Source: Thermodesulfovibrionales bacterium (GTDB lineage Bacteria > Nitrospirota > Thermodesulfovibrionia > Thermodesulfovibrionales > SM23-35). Taken from it: a stretch of 52,111 bases of DNA. Shown one piece after another: positions 29,608 to 37,886 of the stretch. Under the pieces are notes generated by a model. The model did no database searches and was not told the origin of the DNA. It saw nothing but the letters and a program-made list of their open reading frames with translations. The DNA lies in NCBI GenBank assembly GCA_022865525.1, contig JALHSV010000264.1:1-52111 (forward strand), written 5' to 3'. How positions within the stretch are numbered: the first letter of the stretch is position 1; every line of letters begins with the position of its first letter. The translations under genes were made by a program, and so were the position numbers.

Positions 29608-30645
29608 ATGAGTACATCTGATGTCACTAAAGCGACGAGGGAACTGTTCGACAGGACTCTCGTTGACCAGGTTCACATGCGAACGCCTGTCGTTGAAGCA
29701 CTTATGCGCAACGGTCAGGTCACCAAGAGTTTCAAAGGTGGTAAATATATTGAAAAACTAATTGATACGGACACAATCGAATCACTGGTACAGGAGTACA
29801 CCAACAACAGCGCCTTAACGGACGCCAAGAAGACTACTCTTGAAAAACCGAGGTTTACGTGGAAGTATGCACAACTGCCCCTTAGATACGACCTCGACGA
29901 ATACATTCAGAACGCCGACGCCGGTACCGAAGAGCAGTTACTCGACCTTCCTTCACATCTTGTGAGTAAGGCCCATAAAGACCTGAGATTATGGCAATGC
30001 GCCAAAATCTTTAATTCAGGCTCGACTACGGGCGTAGCTGACGGGGCGACGGCATTTCAGTCGCTGGTATCGGCATTAGACGTTGACGTTACCTACGGCA
30101 CGATTACAAGAACTGCCTCAAGTAACACAGCGGACTACTGGCAGGGTGCAGACCCCGCCGGTTTGTGGAGTGGAATTACAGCCGGTACACAGGCTACAGC
30201 GACCAACTTCACTGTCTCTAACGTGAGAAAGTGGGTCCACGAGTCCGACATCGCCCATCACATGGACGGTGAGGACGACCTGATGGTGTTGTGTTGCCCG
30301 ACGCTGTTCAATAAGATGCGTGCCGAGATGGAGTCTAAGCTCATCTATAAGGCGGGACTCAAGCAGTCTCAGGGCATTAACTCGATGCTGCTTGATGGTG
30401 GAATCGAGTTCGTGAGCGTTCCTTATCTCCAGACGACTTCGACAATGAAGACATGGGTCTTCATTATCAATCTCAGGCACTGGGAATGGCGTATGTCGAG
30501 TAAGAGAAACTTCTCTCAGACCGGCTTTGTGTGGCAGGGCGACCGTTCCAACGGTTATGATATGTGGCTTGCCAGAATAATGATGTGCGGGAACTTCTTC
30601 TGCTGGAAACCAAATAGTTCGATGTGGCTAAGTAACGTATCTTAA
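29608..30645 (+). CDS. Major capsid protein
   Basis: The 345-aa protein begins TSDVTKATRELFDRTLVDQVHMRTPVVEALMR and contains GGKYIEKLID, HKDLRLWQCAKIFNSG, HHMDGEDDLMVLCCPTLFNKMRAEM and NLRHWEWRMSSKRNFSQTGFVWQGDRSNG. This is a typical HK97-fold-type capsid arrangement, with the N-arm first and an axial domain last. It is the expected product after scaffold. No N-terminal protease domain is seen, so maturation probably does not need a fused protease. Confidence 0.85.
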   Translation: MSTSDVTKATRELFDRTLVDQVHMRTPVVEALMRNGQVTKSFKGGKYIEKLIDTDTIESLVQEYTNNSALTDAKKTTLEKPRFTWKYAQLPLRYDLDEYIQNADAGTEEQLLDLPSHLVSKAHKDLRLWQCAKIFNSGSTTGVADGATAFQSLVSALDVDVTYGTITRTASSNTADYWQGADPAGLWSGITAGTQATATNFTVSNVRKWVHESDIAHHMDGEDDLMVLCCPTLFNKMRAEMESKLIYKAGLKQSQGINSMLLDGGIEFVSVPYLQTTSTMKTWVFIINLRHWEWRMSSKRNFSQTGFVWQGDRSNGYDMWLARIMMCGNFFCWKPNSSMWLSNVS

Positions 30646-30683
30646 AAGACTTATGAAAAACAATTTAATTAAGGAGTAAAAAA

Positions 30684-31400
30684 ATGACTTTAATAAACTT
30701 GGGATATATAACCCTTAACGATGGTTTTCCGGGTGGTATCAATCCTAATCGTAGTGTTCCTACTGATGGTTGGGACAATACCGTTGATAATATCACTACA
30801 ACTTCTGCGGACCAGGAACCTCCAGTACCTGTTGGTACGAAGGTAATGGCGTACTCGGATAACCCGCACGCACCCGGATACTACACGATGCAGTATCTGA
30901 TGTTCCACGACTATTCATCTGCCCCGATTAACGCGACAGACTATAGCATAAATGGTGCATGGTGCGCACATTGTGATATTTCCGATGCGGAAAAGTACAC
31001 TACTGATTTCTCAGCAGTTCCCTGGTATGTTGTATCGAAGTGTTATACGGCGGTATCTTCGGATATTACACAGGGTTTTCCTGTTGCGTTGCCTTGCGCT
31101 ACTCTCGATGGCGATGGTTCTGTTGTTTTTGTAACCGGTTACGGCGATACCTACGGTTGGTTCTGGGTTGGTGGTGTTTGTCCATTAGATGATGTGAGTC
31201 ATTTCAGAGGCCAGTCAGATACCTCTCAGGGCTTTGATTTCTCTGTAGATACTTTGATGAGAAACGGCCCGATAATGGCGTGTATGTCAGCGGCATGGAT
31301 GAAGATTGCAAGTGCGGATATGTCCGATGTTGCTGATGCGACAGGAAATATCGGCCTGCCGCCCTATGCTTTCGGTCATGCTTGCACAAGTGCAGCTTAA
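30684..31400 (+). CDS. Virion protein, possibly head decoration, 238 aa
   Basis: Beta-rich protein starting MTLINLGYITLNDGFPGGINPNRSVPTDGWDNT, with Cys at several turns (AWCAHCDISD, GGVCPLDDVSHF). Located directly after the capsid gene, with AAGGAG upstream. It resembles head accessory proteins in composition. No specific family is recognised. Confidence 0.6.
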   Translation: MTLINLGYITLNDGFPGGINPNRSVPTDGWDNTVDNITTTSADQEPPVPVGTKVMAYSDNPHAPGYYTMQYLMFHDYSSAPINATDYSINGAWCAHCDISDAEKYTTDFSAVPWYVVSKCYTAVSSDITQGFPVALPCATLDGDGSVVFVTGYGDTYGWFWVGGVCPLDDVSHFRGQSDTSQGFDFSVDTLMRNGPIMACMSAAWMKIASADMSDVADATGNIGLPPYAFGHACTSAA

Positions 31401-31415
31401 TGAAAGGAGCTTAAT

Positions 31416-31706
31416 ATGGCTGGAATAGACTTAGCATCACAGTATGCAGGAACTATACCCGGTGCAGGCCGGACAGAACTTGGCTATTTCGATGTAAGCT
31501 CCGGCTCGTGGACTGTCGAAGTACCAACAAGATTGGTCACCTGTTTTTTCGGACTCGGCATAGCCGATTACGATACCGGTGGCGATAACAATACGCTTAT
31601 ATTTCCGACCGACTGCATAATAACGTCGGGTGCGGTTACGTTTAGGCGTACAGGCCCGTATAACCTCGAAGACGAGCGTTTTCGATATATGTTATGCGGA
31701 TTTTAA
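31416..31706 (+). CDS. Small virion protein, 96 aa
   Basis: Beta-type protein (TELGYFDVSSGSWTVEVPTRLVTCFFGLGIADYD, LIFPTDCIITSGAVTFRRTGP). Starts 15 bases after the previous gene with AAGGAG. The Gly/Thr-rich pattern matches phage head or adaptor accessory proteins. A strong hairpin follows. Confidence 0.6.
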   Translation: MAGIDLASQYAGTIPGAGRTELGYFDVSSGSWTVEVPTRLVTCFFGLGIADYDTGGDNNTLIFPTDCIITSGAVTFRRTGPYNLEDERFRYMLCGF

Positions 31707-31719
31707 TTTAGTCCTTCTC

Positions 31720-31757
31720 AGGTTGGGTGTGGGGTCACGTGGCCTCACACCTGACTT
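31720..31757 (+). terminator. Hairpin after the capsid gene group
   Basis: GGGTGTGGGG (31725-31734) pairs with CCTCACACCT (31743-31752), with additional outer pairs (TT/GA...) giving about 14 bp including wobbles. It is followed by GACTTTAAGG rather than a T-run. It may dampen transcription or protect the capsid mRNA. Terminator strength is doubtful. Confidence 0.45.
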
Positions 31758-31768
31758 TAAGGTGAATT

Positions 31769-32464
31769 ATGACAGGCGCAGAACTAACAGATGAAGTTAG
31801 AGAGATAGTAGGCCGGCCGGGTGCTGCGGCTTCGGGTGTTATTACCGATGCCCGCGTGACCAGATGGCTTAATGATGCACAGGCGGCAATAGTAGAGGGG
31901 TGCGTAGGTCTTCATGGAATGTCCTTTAAGAATACGGACTCTCTGGATACTACCGCCGTACTCAAGTATGCGTTAGCCGATATAACCGTAGGCGATGTTT
32001 CCGTCTCGGACGCCGTATGCAGGATATACGACGTATGGTACCTGAACGGTCTTGAGACGAAAAAGCTGAACTTCCTGACTACCGACGAATTTGACGAGTT
32101 GTATCCCGACCCTACCCACAGTGATATTCCATTAACTATACCGTCTGTGTGGACGAGAAGGGGCGCTTATATAGAGATAATGCCGATAGGCGTTACCGCT
32201 TACTATGATAAGGACTTGCGATTCGACGGAGACAGGTACGCGCGTGATTTGACGACTAACGACGCTACCGTTTCGGATATTACCGGGGCCGACGAAGGTC
32301 TGATTGCTTACGGTGCATGGAAGGCGTGGGGTGCTATCGGAGGCCCGAAAGCTACCCTGGAAGAGTTGAAATGGAAGAGAAACTGGGAAGACTGGTTAGA
32401 TGACTTCCGTTCACAGAATGACGACTTGGATGAATGGGATGGTAAAATGTTCGGAGATATTTAG
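31769..32464 (+). CDS. Head-tail adaptor / connector protein
   Basis: The 231-aa protein has the start ELTDEVREIVGRPGAA...DARVTRWLNDAQAAIVEGC, a typical four-helix adaptor core (R-W-L-N-x-A-x-x-x-I), then IYDVWYLNGLETKKLNFLTTDEFDELYPD and a final helical segment KWKRNWEDWLDDFRSQND. Such P22 gp4-like or gp6-like proteins fit under the portal. It is the last head gene before the sugar cassette. Confidence 0.7.
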   Translation: MTGAELTDEVREIVGRPGAAASGVITDARVTRWLNDAQAAIVEGCVGLHGMSFKNTDSLDTTAVLKYALADITVGDVSVSDAVCRIYDVWYLNGLETKKLNFLTTDEFDELYPDPTHSDIPLTIPSVWTRRGAYIEIMPIGVTAYYDKDLRFDGDRYARDLTTNDATVSDITGADEGLIAYGAWKAWGAIGGPKATLEELKWKRNWEDWLDDFRSQNDDLDEWDGKMFGDI

Positions 32465-32478
32465 AGAAGGGAAAAACA

Positions 32479-32865
32479 ATGGTCAGTGAGAAGGTCGGGT
32501 CTTTTATAAGTAAAGATGGGTGTAAATATAGTATAGATTGTCCCTTGTTGCCTCGTAATGGCGTTCCATACTGTTGCCGTCATTGTCATAAAAGCCGTAA
32601 GGATTACGTGACAGACTCCAACAGGCATTTATGGACTGATAAGGGCGGCTTTCATTCTCCGGATAACGGGTGCAGACTTCCTCGCGAAGATATGCCCAAA
32701 GAGTGTCTGGACTATGACTGCCGCAATTATTGGTTCTTTCTGGTATCGGCGTATTTTGATGGCAAGTGGATGTCTAATAGCGGCGCTCCGTTAAAAAGTG
32801 AAAATGAAGTTATAACAGTAGTAAAGTCTGTTAATGCAACTTTGTGGATGAATAGAAATGGTTAA
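32479..32865 (+). CDS. Cys-rich protein with YkgJ-like spacing, 128 aa
   Basis: Cys residues occur as GCKYSIDCP, CCRHCHKS, GCRLPREDMPKECLDYDCRNYW. The last block resembles the CR-x2-P-x-C-x2-Y-xC pattern of small YkgJ-type metal-binding proteins. It starts 14 bases after the adaptor stop and overlaps the nonulosonate synthase, so it opens the sugar cassette. Role unknown; metal delivery or protein modification is possible. Confidence 0.5.
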   Translation: MVSEKVGSFISKDGCKYSIDCPLLPRNGVPYCCRHCHKSRKDYVTDSNRHLWTDKGGFHSPDNGCRLPREDMPKECLDYDCRNYWFFLVSAYFDGKWMSNSGAPLKSENEVITVVKSVNATLWMNRNG

Positions 32866-33688
32866 AATTATAGCCGAAATGAGTGCTTCTCATCAGCAGT
32901 CTTTTCAAAAGGCTCTTGCGATAGTATGGGCGGCGGCCGAAGCAGGTGCCGACGCCCTTAAGGTACAAATGTTCACACCCGACGACATGACAGTCAATAG
33001 CAACGATAAAATGTATAGGATTGGAACTGGTCAGTGGTCGGGTATGACTTTGTACGAACTCTATCAGAAGGCTTGTATGCCCTACGATTGGATTCCCGCT
33101 ATAAAAGACCATGCGGAATCACGTGGAATGGAATTTATCGCTACGGTCTATCATCCGAGGACCGTGCCGATAGCCGTGGAAATGGGTATAAAGTCTCTGA
33201 AGATTTCGTCTTTTGAAATAAATTTTGAAAAATTATTAATTAGTGTTGACAAAACAAATTTACCCGTTATAGTTTCGACAGGTTCGGCTACTGAAAAGGA
33301 AATAAGTTATGTAGTTAATCTTTTGAGAAGGAACTTAACTTTGCTGAAATGCACATCACAATATCCAGCCCCTGCGGAATCGCTTAATATCAGAACTATT
33401 CCCGACATGTGCGAACGGTGGGGAGTTCCCGTAGGTCTTTCAGACCATTCTTTAGGCATGATAGGTGCTATAAGTGCGGTATCTTCAGGTGCATCTGCAA
33501 TCGAGAAGCACATTACGATTGACGGCAAAGGTCTGGACAAAGACTTTGCTATCCTTCCCGACAGGTTCAATATGATGGTACAGCTTGTTCGCGAGACCGA
33601 AAAGGCTTTAGGTGAAGTGGAGTATGGTGGTAAGAAGACTTATCATCGTGAACTCGTAGGTGGACAAATGCAGAGGACGGTAAAATGA
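32858..33688 (+). CDS. N-acetylneuraminate / nonulosonate synthase-like, no SAF domain
   Basis: The 276-aa TIM-barrel part of NeuB/PseI/SpsE is complete: AGADALKVQMFTPDDM, ESRGMEFIATVYHPR, LKISSFEINFEKLL, PVIVSTGSATEKE, LLKCTSQYPAPAESLNIRTI, PVGLSDHSLGMIGAISAV, GASAIEKHITIDG. The family condenses phosphoenolpyruvate with a hexose-type sugar to make C9 sialic-acid-like acids. The usual C-terminal antifreeze-like (SAF) domain is missing, so the protein stops about 70 residues early. Its tail ELVGGQMQRTVK recurs at 34087. Confidence 0.8.
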   Translation: MVKIIAEMSASHQQSFQKALAIVWAAAEAGADALKVQMFTPDDMTVNSNDKMYRIGTGQWSGMTLYELYQKACMPYDWIPAIKDHAESRGMEFIATVYHPRTVPIAVEMGIKSLKISSFEINFEKLLISVDKTNLPVIVSTGSATEKEISYVVNLLRRNLTLLKCTSQYPAPAESLNIRTIPDMCERWGVPVGLSDHSLGMIGAISAVSSGASAIEKHITIDGKGLDKDFAILPDRFNMMVQLVRETEKALGEVEYGGKKTYHRELVGGQMQRTVK

Positions 33689-33885
33689 AATGTTTTCAAT
33701 GTAATAATATTATCGAAGGAATCTACAAAAATAATATGCAGATGCCGTTTGCAGAAAAAGAAGGGGATATGTTTAGGATTCTCGTAATATTTCCGGAAAA
33801 TATTCCGTTATGTACGAAATGTAAATGTGAAATTCTTATTAAAGGTTTCGAGAAAACACTCAGTGAAACGCAGAGAATGTCTTAA
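33685..33885 (+). CDS. Small zinc-binding-type protein, 66 aa
   Basis: Starts from the first junction copy (overlap with the synthase stop). CFQCNN and CTKCKCE make a split Cys pair ribbon with a 42-residue middle. It is AT-rich relative to the enzymes of the cassette. No family. Confidence 0.6.
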   Translation: MKCFQCNNIIEGIYKNNMQMPFAEKEGDMFRILVIFPENIPLCTKCKCEILIKGFEKTLSETQRMS

Positions 33886-33922
33886 ACTATTATGTATATC
33901 ACCTATTGTGCCAAGTGTGTTA

Positions 33923-34087
33923 ATGGCTAAAGAAGTAGTGCCTTTTATAGACCCGCAACCATATTTAATTGATGAGTGGCATTGGCATGGGATAGGTTAT
34001 ATGGTGCCAGAAGATTATACCAAGGGTGGTTTTAGTTGGGTTCAATGTGAACTTGTGAACGGTCAAATGCAGAGAACGGTAAAATGA
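33923..34087 (+). CDS. Small hypothetical protein framed by junction repeats, 54 aa
   Basis: The ATG at 33923 (no good ribosome site) is a cautious start; the frame is open further upstream but overlaps the previous gene. The peptide MAKEVVPFIDPQPYLIDEWHWHGIGYM... ends in ELVNGQMQRTVK, a copy of the synthase tail. It may be a remnant of a recombination event rather than a functional gene. Confidence 0.4.
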   Translation: MAKEVVPFIDPQPYLIDEWHWHGIGYMVPEDYTKGGFSWVQCELVNGQMQRTVK

Positions 34088-34353
34088 AACGAAAGACCGG
34101 AAAATTATATAAATACGTATTTCTATCCGTATTATTTACTTCTGTTTTTGTTTTATCCTGGTATATTATCCTGGTAAGATATTCGACTTGTAACCCGCTA
34201 TTGTTGATGGTAGCTATTCTCTGTGTTCTCATTTTACCCTTATTTATTATAGCGTGTTTATGTTCGTTATATGATTATTTAATATATTTCATTAAGAATT
34301 CCAGCCGTAAGTGTCAAATAGACCGAATAGAAAGTATATTAAAAGGACGGTAA
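34084..34353 (+). CDS. Two-helix membrane protein, 89 aa
   Basis: After a basic start (MKRKTGKLYK), two hydrophobic segments (residues 10-30 and 38-60, VFLSVLFTSVFVLSWYIIL and LLLMVAILCVLILPLFIIA) are followed by a basic end. The pattern fits a holin-like or membrane-associated protein. Located inside the cassette, it might anchor enzymes or act in lysis. Confidence 0.6.
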   Translation: MKRKTGKLYKYVFLSVLFTSVFVLSWYIILVRYSTCNPLLLMVAILCVLILPLFIIACLCSLYDYLIYFIKNSSRKCQIDRIESILKGR

Positions 34354-34354
34354 A

Positions 34355-34456
34355 ATGAATGGATGGATAATGTTAGGAATAGGTTTTGTTTGTGGATTAT
34401 CTACTCGATATGTATGTCGTTTTTATTGGATGCTATTTACCCATAATGTTGAATAA
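34355..34456 (+). CDS. Small membrane peptide, 33 aa
   Basis: MNGWIMLGIGFVCGLSTRYVC... a single hydrophobic helix, starting in the third junction copy (AGGACGGTAAAATG). It overlaps the start of the dehydratase by 11 bases. Support is only from junction and composition. Confidence 0.4.
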   Translation: MNGWIMLGIGFVCGLSTRYVCRFYWMLFTHNVE

Positions 34457-35288
34457 CAAGACAATACTTATCTCAGGCGGAAGTGGTTCTTTGGGCCACG
34501 CTCTTGTCGAGAGGATATGCACAGAGTATTCGCCTAAAAAACTATTCATCTTCTCTCGTGACGAATACAAGCAATCTCTTATGCAGAAGCAATACGACTA
34601 CGACTGCCTGAGATATTTTATAGGTGACGTAAGGGACGTAAGAAGGCTCAAGCAGGTATGCCGGGGCGTTGACATAGTAATACACGCCGCAGCACTTAAA
34701 AGGGTAGATACGCTCGAATACAATCCCACAGAGGCCATCAGGACCAACGTGGACGGCACTATGAATGTAATTGAGACTTGTATCGAATGTGACGTAAAGA
34801 GTGCTGTTTTCATATCGACGGACAAGGCTTACGCCCCCGTGAATCTCTATGGCGCTACTAAGTTGGCAGCCGAGAAGATATGGCTGGCGGCAAACTCGTT
34901 CAATAAGACCGTCTTTACATTGGTAAGGTACGGTAACGTCATAAACTCAAGAGGTTCGGTAATCGAGTTATTCCTGAAGTTGAAAGAAAAGGGTATAAAG
35001 GAATTTCCGATAACCGATAAGAATATGAGTCGCTTCTGGATAACTCTGGACGAAGCGGTTGACCTTATAATAGTAGCTCTGGAACATCGAGGCGATTCGG
35101 ATATATATATCCCGAAAGTGCCTTCGATGTTGATAACCGAAGTGGCAAGGGCGATAGACCCCGACTGTACGTTTAATGAAATAGGAATACGTCCGGGCGA
35201 GAAGTTACACGAAACCTTATGTGACGGTTACTCCTCGAATACCAACGAGGACTGGATGACGCCGGAAGAGTTACTGGAGAAATTATGA
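34446..35288 (+). CDS. UDP-sugar 4,6-dehydratase-like SDR (FlaA1/PseB/CapD type)
   Basis: The start at 34446 gives MLNNKTILISGGSGSLGHALVERI, the family start with the GGSGSLG NAD-binding loop. Further motifs are YFIGDVRDVRRL, ISTDKAYAPVNLYGATKLAAEK (S...YxxxK catalytic set), RYGNVINSRGSVIELF, FWITLDEAVDLI and RPGEKLHETL. The family makes 4-keto-6-deoxy UDP-HexNAc, the first step of pseudaminic/legionaminic-type pathways. The protein is 280 aa, somewhat shorter than the 330-aa norm. Confidence 0.8.
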   Translation: MLNNKTILISGGSGSLGHALVERICTEYSPKKLFIFSRDEYKQSLMQKQYDYDCLRYFIGDVRDVRRLKQVCRGVDIVIHAAALKRVDTLEYNPTEAIRTNVDGTMNVIETCIECDVKSAVFISTDKAYAPVNLYGATKLAAEKIWLAANSFNKTVFTLVRYGNVINSRGSVIELFLKLKEKGIKEFPITDKNMSRFWITLDEAVDLIIVALEHRGDSDIYIPKVPSMLITEVARAIDPDCTFNEIGIRPGEKLHETLCDGYSSNTNEDWMTPEELLEKL

Positions 35289-35496
35289 AAGTTACAATAC
35301 CAACAACAATTATTGAACTTACAGATGACGAAAGGCTCATACTCGAAAAAGCGTTATGTATTGCCGAAGAGTTAGGAAACGATGCAGTGCGGAAAGAATG
35401 CGTGAGTAGCCTTATGATTCGTGCAGGTTTTGATAATGCAAGAGAAGTTGGTAAAATGAGAGATTTAGTTTCTGAATTGAGGGAGAAATTATGAAA
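35276..35496 (+). repeat. Duplicated GGAGAAATTATGAAA junction
   Basis: The identical 15-mer at 35276-35290 and 35482-35496 carries the last codons (EKL-stop), the ribosome site and the next ATG. It frames the 69-aa gene. Confidence 0.75.
35285..35494 (+). CDS. Small helical protein, 69 aa
   Basis: Starts within the dehydratase stop (GGAGAAATTATGAAA junction) and ends in the second copy of the same junction (35482). Helical (IIELTDDERLILEKALCIAEELG). Like the dehydratase, it ends EKL. It looks like an inserted small ORF. Confidence 0.55.
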   Translation: MKVTIPTTIIELTDDERLILEKALCIAEELGNDAVRKECVSSLMIRAGFDNAREVGKMRDLVSELREKL

Positions 35497-35634
35497 CGCG
35501 TACTTGCTCTTATTATTACAAGCCCGGTATGGCTTACGGCGGTAGTTCTGATGAGTTTTGTTTGTATTCCCGTGTGGATTGCTCTTGGTATTGTCCGATT
35601 AATAATGTATGGTTTCAATGGAGAGTGGGAATAA
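35491..35634 (+). CDS. Small membrane protein, 47 aa
   Basis: From the ATG at 35491 the peptide MKRVLALIITSPVWLTAVVLMSFVCIPVWIALGIV... is almost entirely hydrophobic (two short helices or one long one). It ends six bases before the aldo/keto reductase start. A small membrane anchor or holin-like protein; function unknown. Confidence 0.5.
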   Translation: MKRVLALIITSPVWLTAVVLMSFVCIPVWIALGIVRLIMYGFNGEWE

Positions 35635-35639
35635 TTTCG

Positions 35640-36266
35640 ATGATATTTGACAGACTCGCAATAGGCACGGCTAACTGGGGCAGGGAATACAACGGGGCGA
35701 AAGTCTCCGAAGATGACCAGAAGCGTATTCTCGACTACTGTCAATGCTCAGGTATAGACATGATAGATACGGCCACGGCTTATGGTTGGGACTGGACTAA
35801 AGTTAGTTCTTACTTCAATATTATAGTGAAGGTTAAGAGTAATGATAAAGTTGATAATGTAATAAAGATGGCACATAGCCTTGAAGATTACAAAGCCATA
35901 GACCCGGTTTGTAATGGTTGTTCTATATATTCGCCTGAAGAACGCATGTATGTTTACGGTGGTTCTGTGATACAAATACCTTATTCTATATATGACAGAC
36001 GATTTGAACCTTATTTGGAATCAATGCGATATGAATGTAATAATACTATCCACGTCCGTTCTATCTTCTTACGGGGCAAAATCTTAAAGGAATTTTCACC
36101 TCAGCAGTGTATATCCTTTTGCCTGATGAATCCTAATATAGACCGGGTAATTATAGGTGCGGACTCTTACAAACAGTTCAAAGAGAACCTGCGGCCTTTC
36201 CACGATATGAACGTAGCCGAGAAGCACGATATAAACTTATTAGATTGCCGAAAATGGGAGACATAA
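35640..36266 (+). CDS. Short aldo/keto reductase-like protein
   Basis: The ATG at 35640 begins MIFDRLAIGTANWGREYNG, followed by GIDMIDTATAYGWDW (active-site Asp-Tyr region, with D-T-A-x-x-Y). Later elements FNIIVKVKS, VIQIPYSIYDRRFEPYL, IHVRSIFLRGKIL and DRVIIGADS match the AKR barrel order of sugar-pathway members. At 208 aa it is about 90 residues shorter than standard AKRs, so parts of the barrel are compact or lost. It is located in the cassette between dehydratase and aminotransferase. Confidence 0.65.
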   Translation: MIFDRLAIGTANWGREYNGAKVSEDDQKRILDYCQCSGIDMIDTATAYGWDWTKVSSYFNIIVKVKSNDKVDNVIKMAHSLEDYKAIDPVCNGCSIYSPEERMYVYGGSVIQIPYSIYDRRFEPYLESMRYECNNTIHVRSIFLRGKILKEFSPQQCISFCLMNPNIDRVIIGADSYKQFKENLRPFHDMNVAEKHDINLLDCRKWET

Positions 36267-37531
36267 TGAATTGGCTTAAAACATGCGAGTTAATACCTGA
36301 CGGCGTTCAGACGTTATCCAAGATGCCGGAGAAACACATCAACGGCGTATATCCTAAGTACATCACACACGGAAAGGGTGCTTATGTTTACGGTGACGAT
36401 GGCAAACGGTACATAGATTACCCCTGTGGGCTGGGTGCCATCCTTTTAGGTTACGCAAACGACAGGGTTAATCAGGCCGTTAAGGAACAACTTAACAGGG
36501 GTTCTATTTTTTCACTGCCTAACTATCTGGAAACAGAACTCGCCGAGCGGATAGTTGACCTTATCCCAAGCGCTGAGAGAGTGCGCTTCTTAAAAACTGG
36601 CTCTGAGGCAACGTCCGCTGCGGTAAAGATTGCCCGTGCCTATACCGGTAAGGAAGGAATAATCTGTATAGGTTATCACGGCTGGCACGACTGGTACTGT
36701 TCTACGACCTCTAAGAAGGCCGGAGTACCCGAACAGCCGGTAGTCCAGTGTAAATATAACAGTATCACCGAGATAATCGACGCCTTTGAATTTAATGAGC
36801 AGGAGGACATGACCGGTATTGCGGCGGTAATAATGGAGCCGTACATCCTTGACGAACCCAACTTCGGGTACCTGACGAAGATACGTAAACTTTGTGATAG
36901 GTACAATGCAGTTTTGATATTCGATGAAGTAGTTACGGGATTCAGGACTACCGGTTACTCTGCACAGAAGATGTTCGGGATAATGCCGGATTTGACCTGT
37001 CTGGGTAAGGCGATGGCTAATGGCCTTCCGATTTCAGTAGTATGCGGTAAAAAGGAACTGATGGACGTTCTAAGGGGCGACTGTTTCGTTTCATCTACTT
37101 TCGGCGGCGAACTGCTCTCGATAACAGCGGCACTGGAAGTCTTGAAGATTCTCGATGAAGAGAATATTATCAGCAGGATTTGGGACAACGGCAACCTGTT
37201 CAAGGAAGGGTTCAGGCAGATAGTGGATTCCTGCAAGATGAATGACCATATAGGAATAAGGGGTTATCCGCCGAGGACATTCTTCACGTTCTCATCCGAA
37301 GTACACAAGAGCCTGTTCTGGCAGGAATGCCTTAGTAAGGGCGTCCTGTTCGGTTATGCCCAGTTTATCAGTGCCTCGCACGGCAGGGACGAAATAGACC
37401 AGACCCTGCTTGCGATGAAGCATGGTGTCCAGATGGTATCGAAGTATTTCGATAATCCGCTGGCGGCATTGAGGGGCGAGGTTGCACAGGAAACATTCAG
37501 AACACCGGGATTAGAGAAGGGCAAAAAATGA
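36266..37531 (+). CDS. Class III PLP aminotransferase (glutamate-semialdehyde aminotransferase-like)
   Basis: The start at 36266 is in a TAATG overlap with GGGAG upstream. The 421-aa protein has all landmark sites: FLKTGSEATSAAVKIARAYTGK, GYHGWHDWYCSTTSKK, IFDEVVTGFR (PLP-ring Asp), CLGKAMANGLPISVVCG (Schiff-base Lys) and SSTFGGELLSITAA. Related enzymes in polysaccharide clusters aminate keto-sugars or C9 acids, in place of DegT-type PseC. The exact keto substrate is unknown. Confidence 0.8.
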   Translation: MNWLKTCELIPDGVQTLSKMPEKHINGVYPKYITHGKGAYVYGDDGKRYIDYPCGLGAILLGYANDRVNQAVKEQLNRGSIFSLPNYLETELAERIVDLIPSAERVRFLKTGSEATSAAVKIARAYTGKEGIICIGYHGWHDWYCSTTSKKAGVPEQPVVQCKYNSITEIIDAFEFNEQEDMTGIAAVIMEPYILDEPNFGYLTKIRKLCDRYNAVLIFDEVVTGFRTTGYSAQKMFGIMPDLTCLGKAMANGLPISVVCGKKELMDVLRGDCFVSSTFGGELLSITAALEVLKILDEENIISRIWDNGNLFKEGFRQIVDSCKMNDHIGIRGYPPRTFFTFSSEVHKSLFWQECLSKGVLFGYAQFISASHGRDEIDQTLLAMKHGVQMVSKYFDNPLAALRGEVAQETFRTPGLEKGKK

Positions 37532-37701
37532 GCATAAAAGGAGAAAAAAAGAGCGAAGATAAATGTGGTGTTTGCGGTAAAGTTATAGATTGGGATTTAT
37601 GTGACCCAATAATTAGGTGTGGCGAGGGAGATGTAATATTATCTTGTGGCCACATGGGATTGGAAAGCGGAAATGCGGATGAAGAGAAGGGCAAAAAATG
37701 A
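37528..37701 (+). CDS. Small zinc-ribbon protein, 57 aa
   Basis: MSIKGEKKSEDKCGVCGKVIDWDLCDP...CGEGDVILSCGHMG: four to five Cys in CxxC and C...CGH spacing. The end EEKGKK is the shared junction tail. It was probably gained as a small cassette. Confidence 0.6.
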   Translation: MSIKGEKKSEDKCGVCGKVIDWDLCDPIIRCGEGDVILSCGHMGLESGNADEEKGKK

Positions 37702-37886
37702 AGCTATTAAAAAAGTCAATCGATAAATATAAATGTAAATGGATTGAGCCTTGGGAAGGCGCACCTTGGGAGTACCAAGAATGTCGTTGTCCCGAGATAT
37801 TTGATGTGTCTTGTGTTCATCAAGCAAACGCAGGCCCAGACATTGGTAAGGATTATACCTGTTTCGAAGAGAAGGGCAAAAAATGA
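37698..37886 (+). CDS. Small Cys/Trp-rich protein, 62 aa
   Basis: MKLLKKSIDKYKCKWIEPWEGAPWEYQECRCPEI... with four Cys and several Trp, ending in FEEKGKK of the junction repeat. No family. Same AT-rich base composition as the other inserted small genes. Confidence 0.55.
   Translation: MKLLKKSIDKYKCKWIEPWEGAPWEYQECRCPEIFDVSCVHQANAGPDIGKDYTCFEEKGKK

Larger units (their letters stand above)
33650..34360 (+). repeat. Repeated gene junction, three copies
   Basis: The 41-nt strings 33650-33690 and 34049-34089 agree at 34 positions, with the last 26 bases differing once. Both code ELV-x-GQMQRTVK-stop and the next ATG. The shortened AGGACGGTAAAATGAA recurs at 34344-34359. Two small genes are thus framed by copies of the synthase gene end. 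Confidence 0.8.
37514..37886 (+). repeat. Triplicated GAGAAGGGCAAAAAATGA junction
   Basis: The 18-mer occurs identically at 37514-37531, 37684-37701 and 37869-37886, each coding the C-terminal EKGKK-stop and the next ATG. The two small genes between copies are unrelated in sequence. No other function of the string is evident. Confidence 0.85.
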
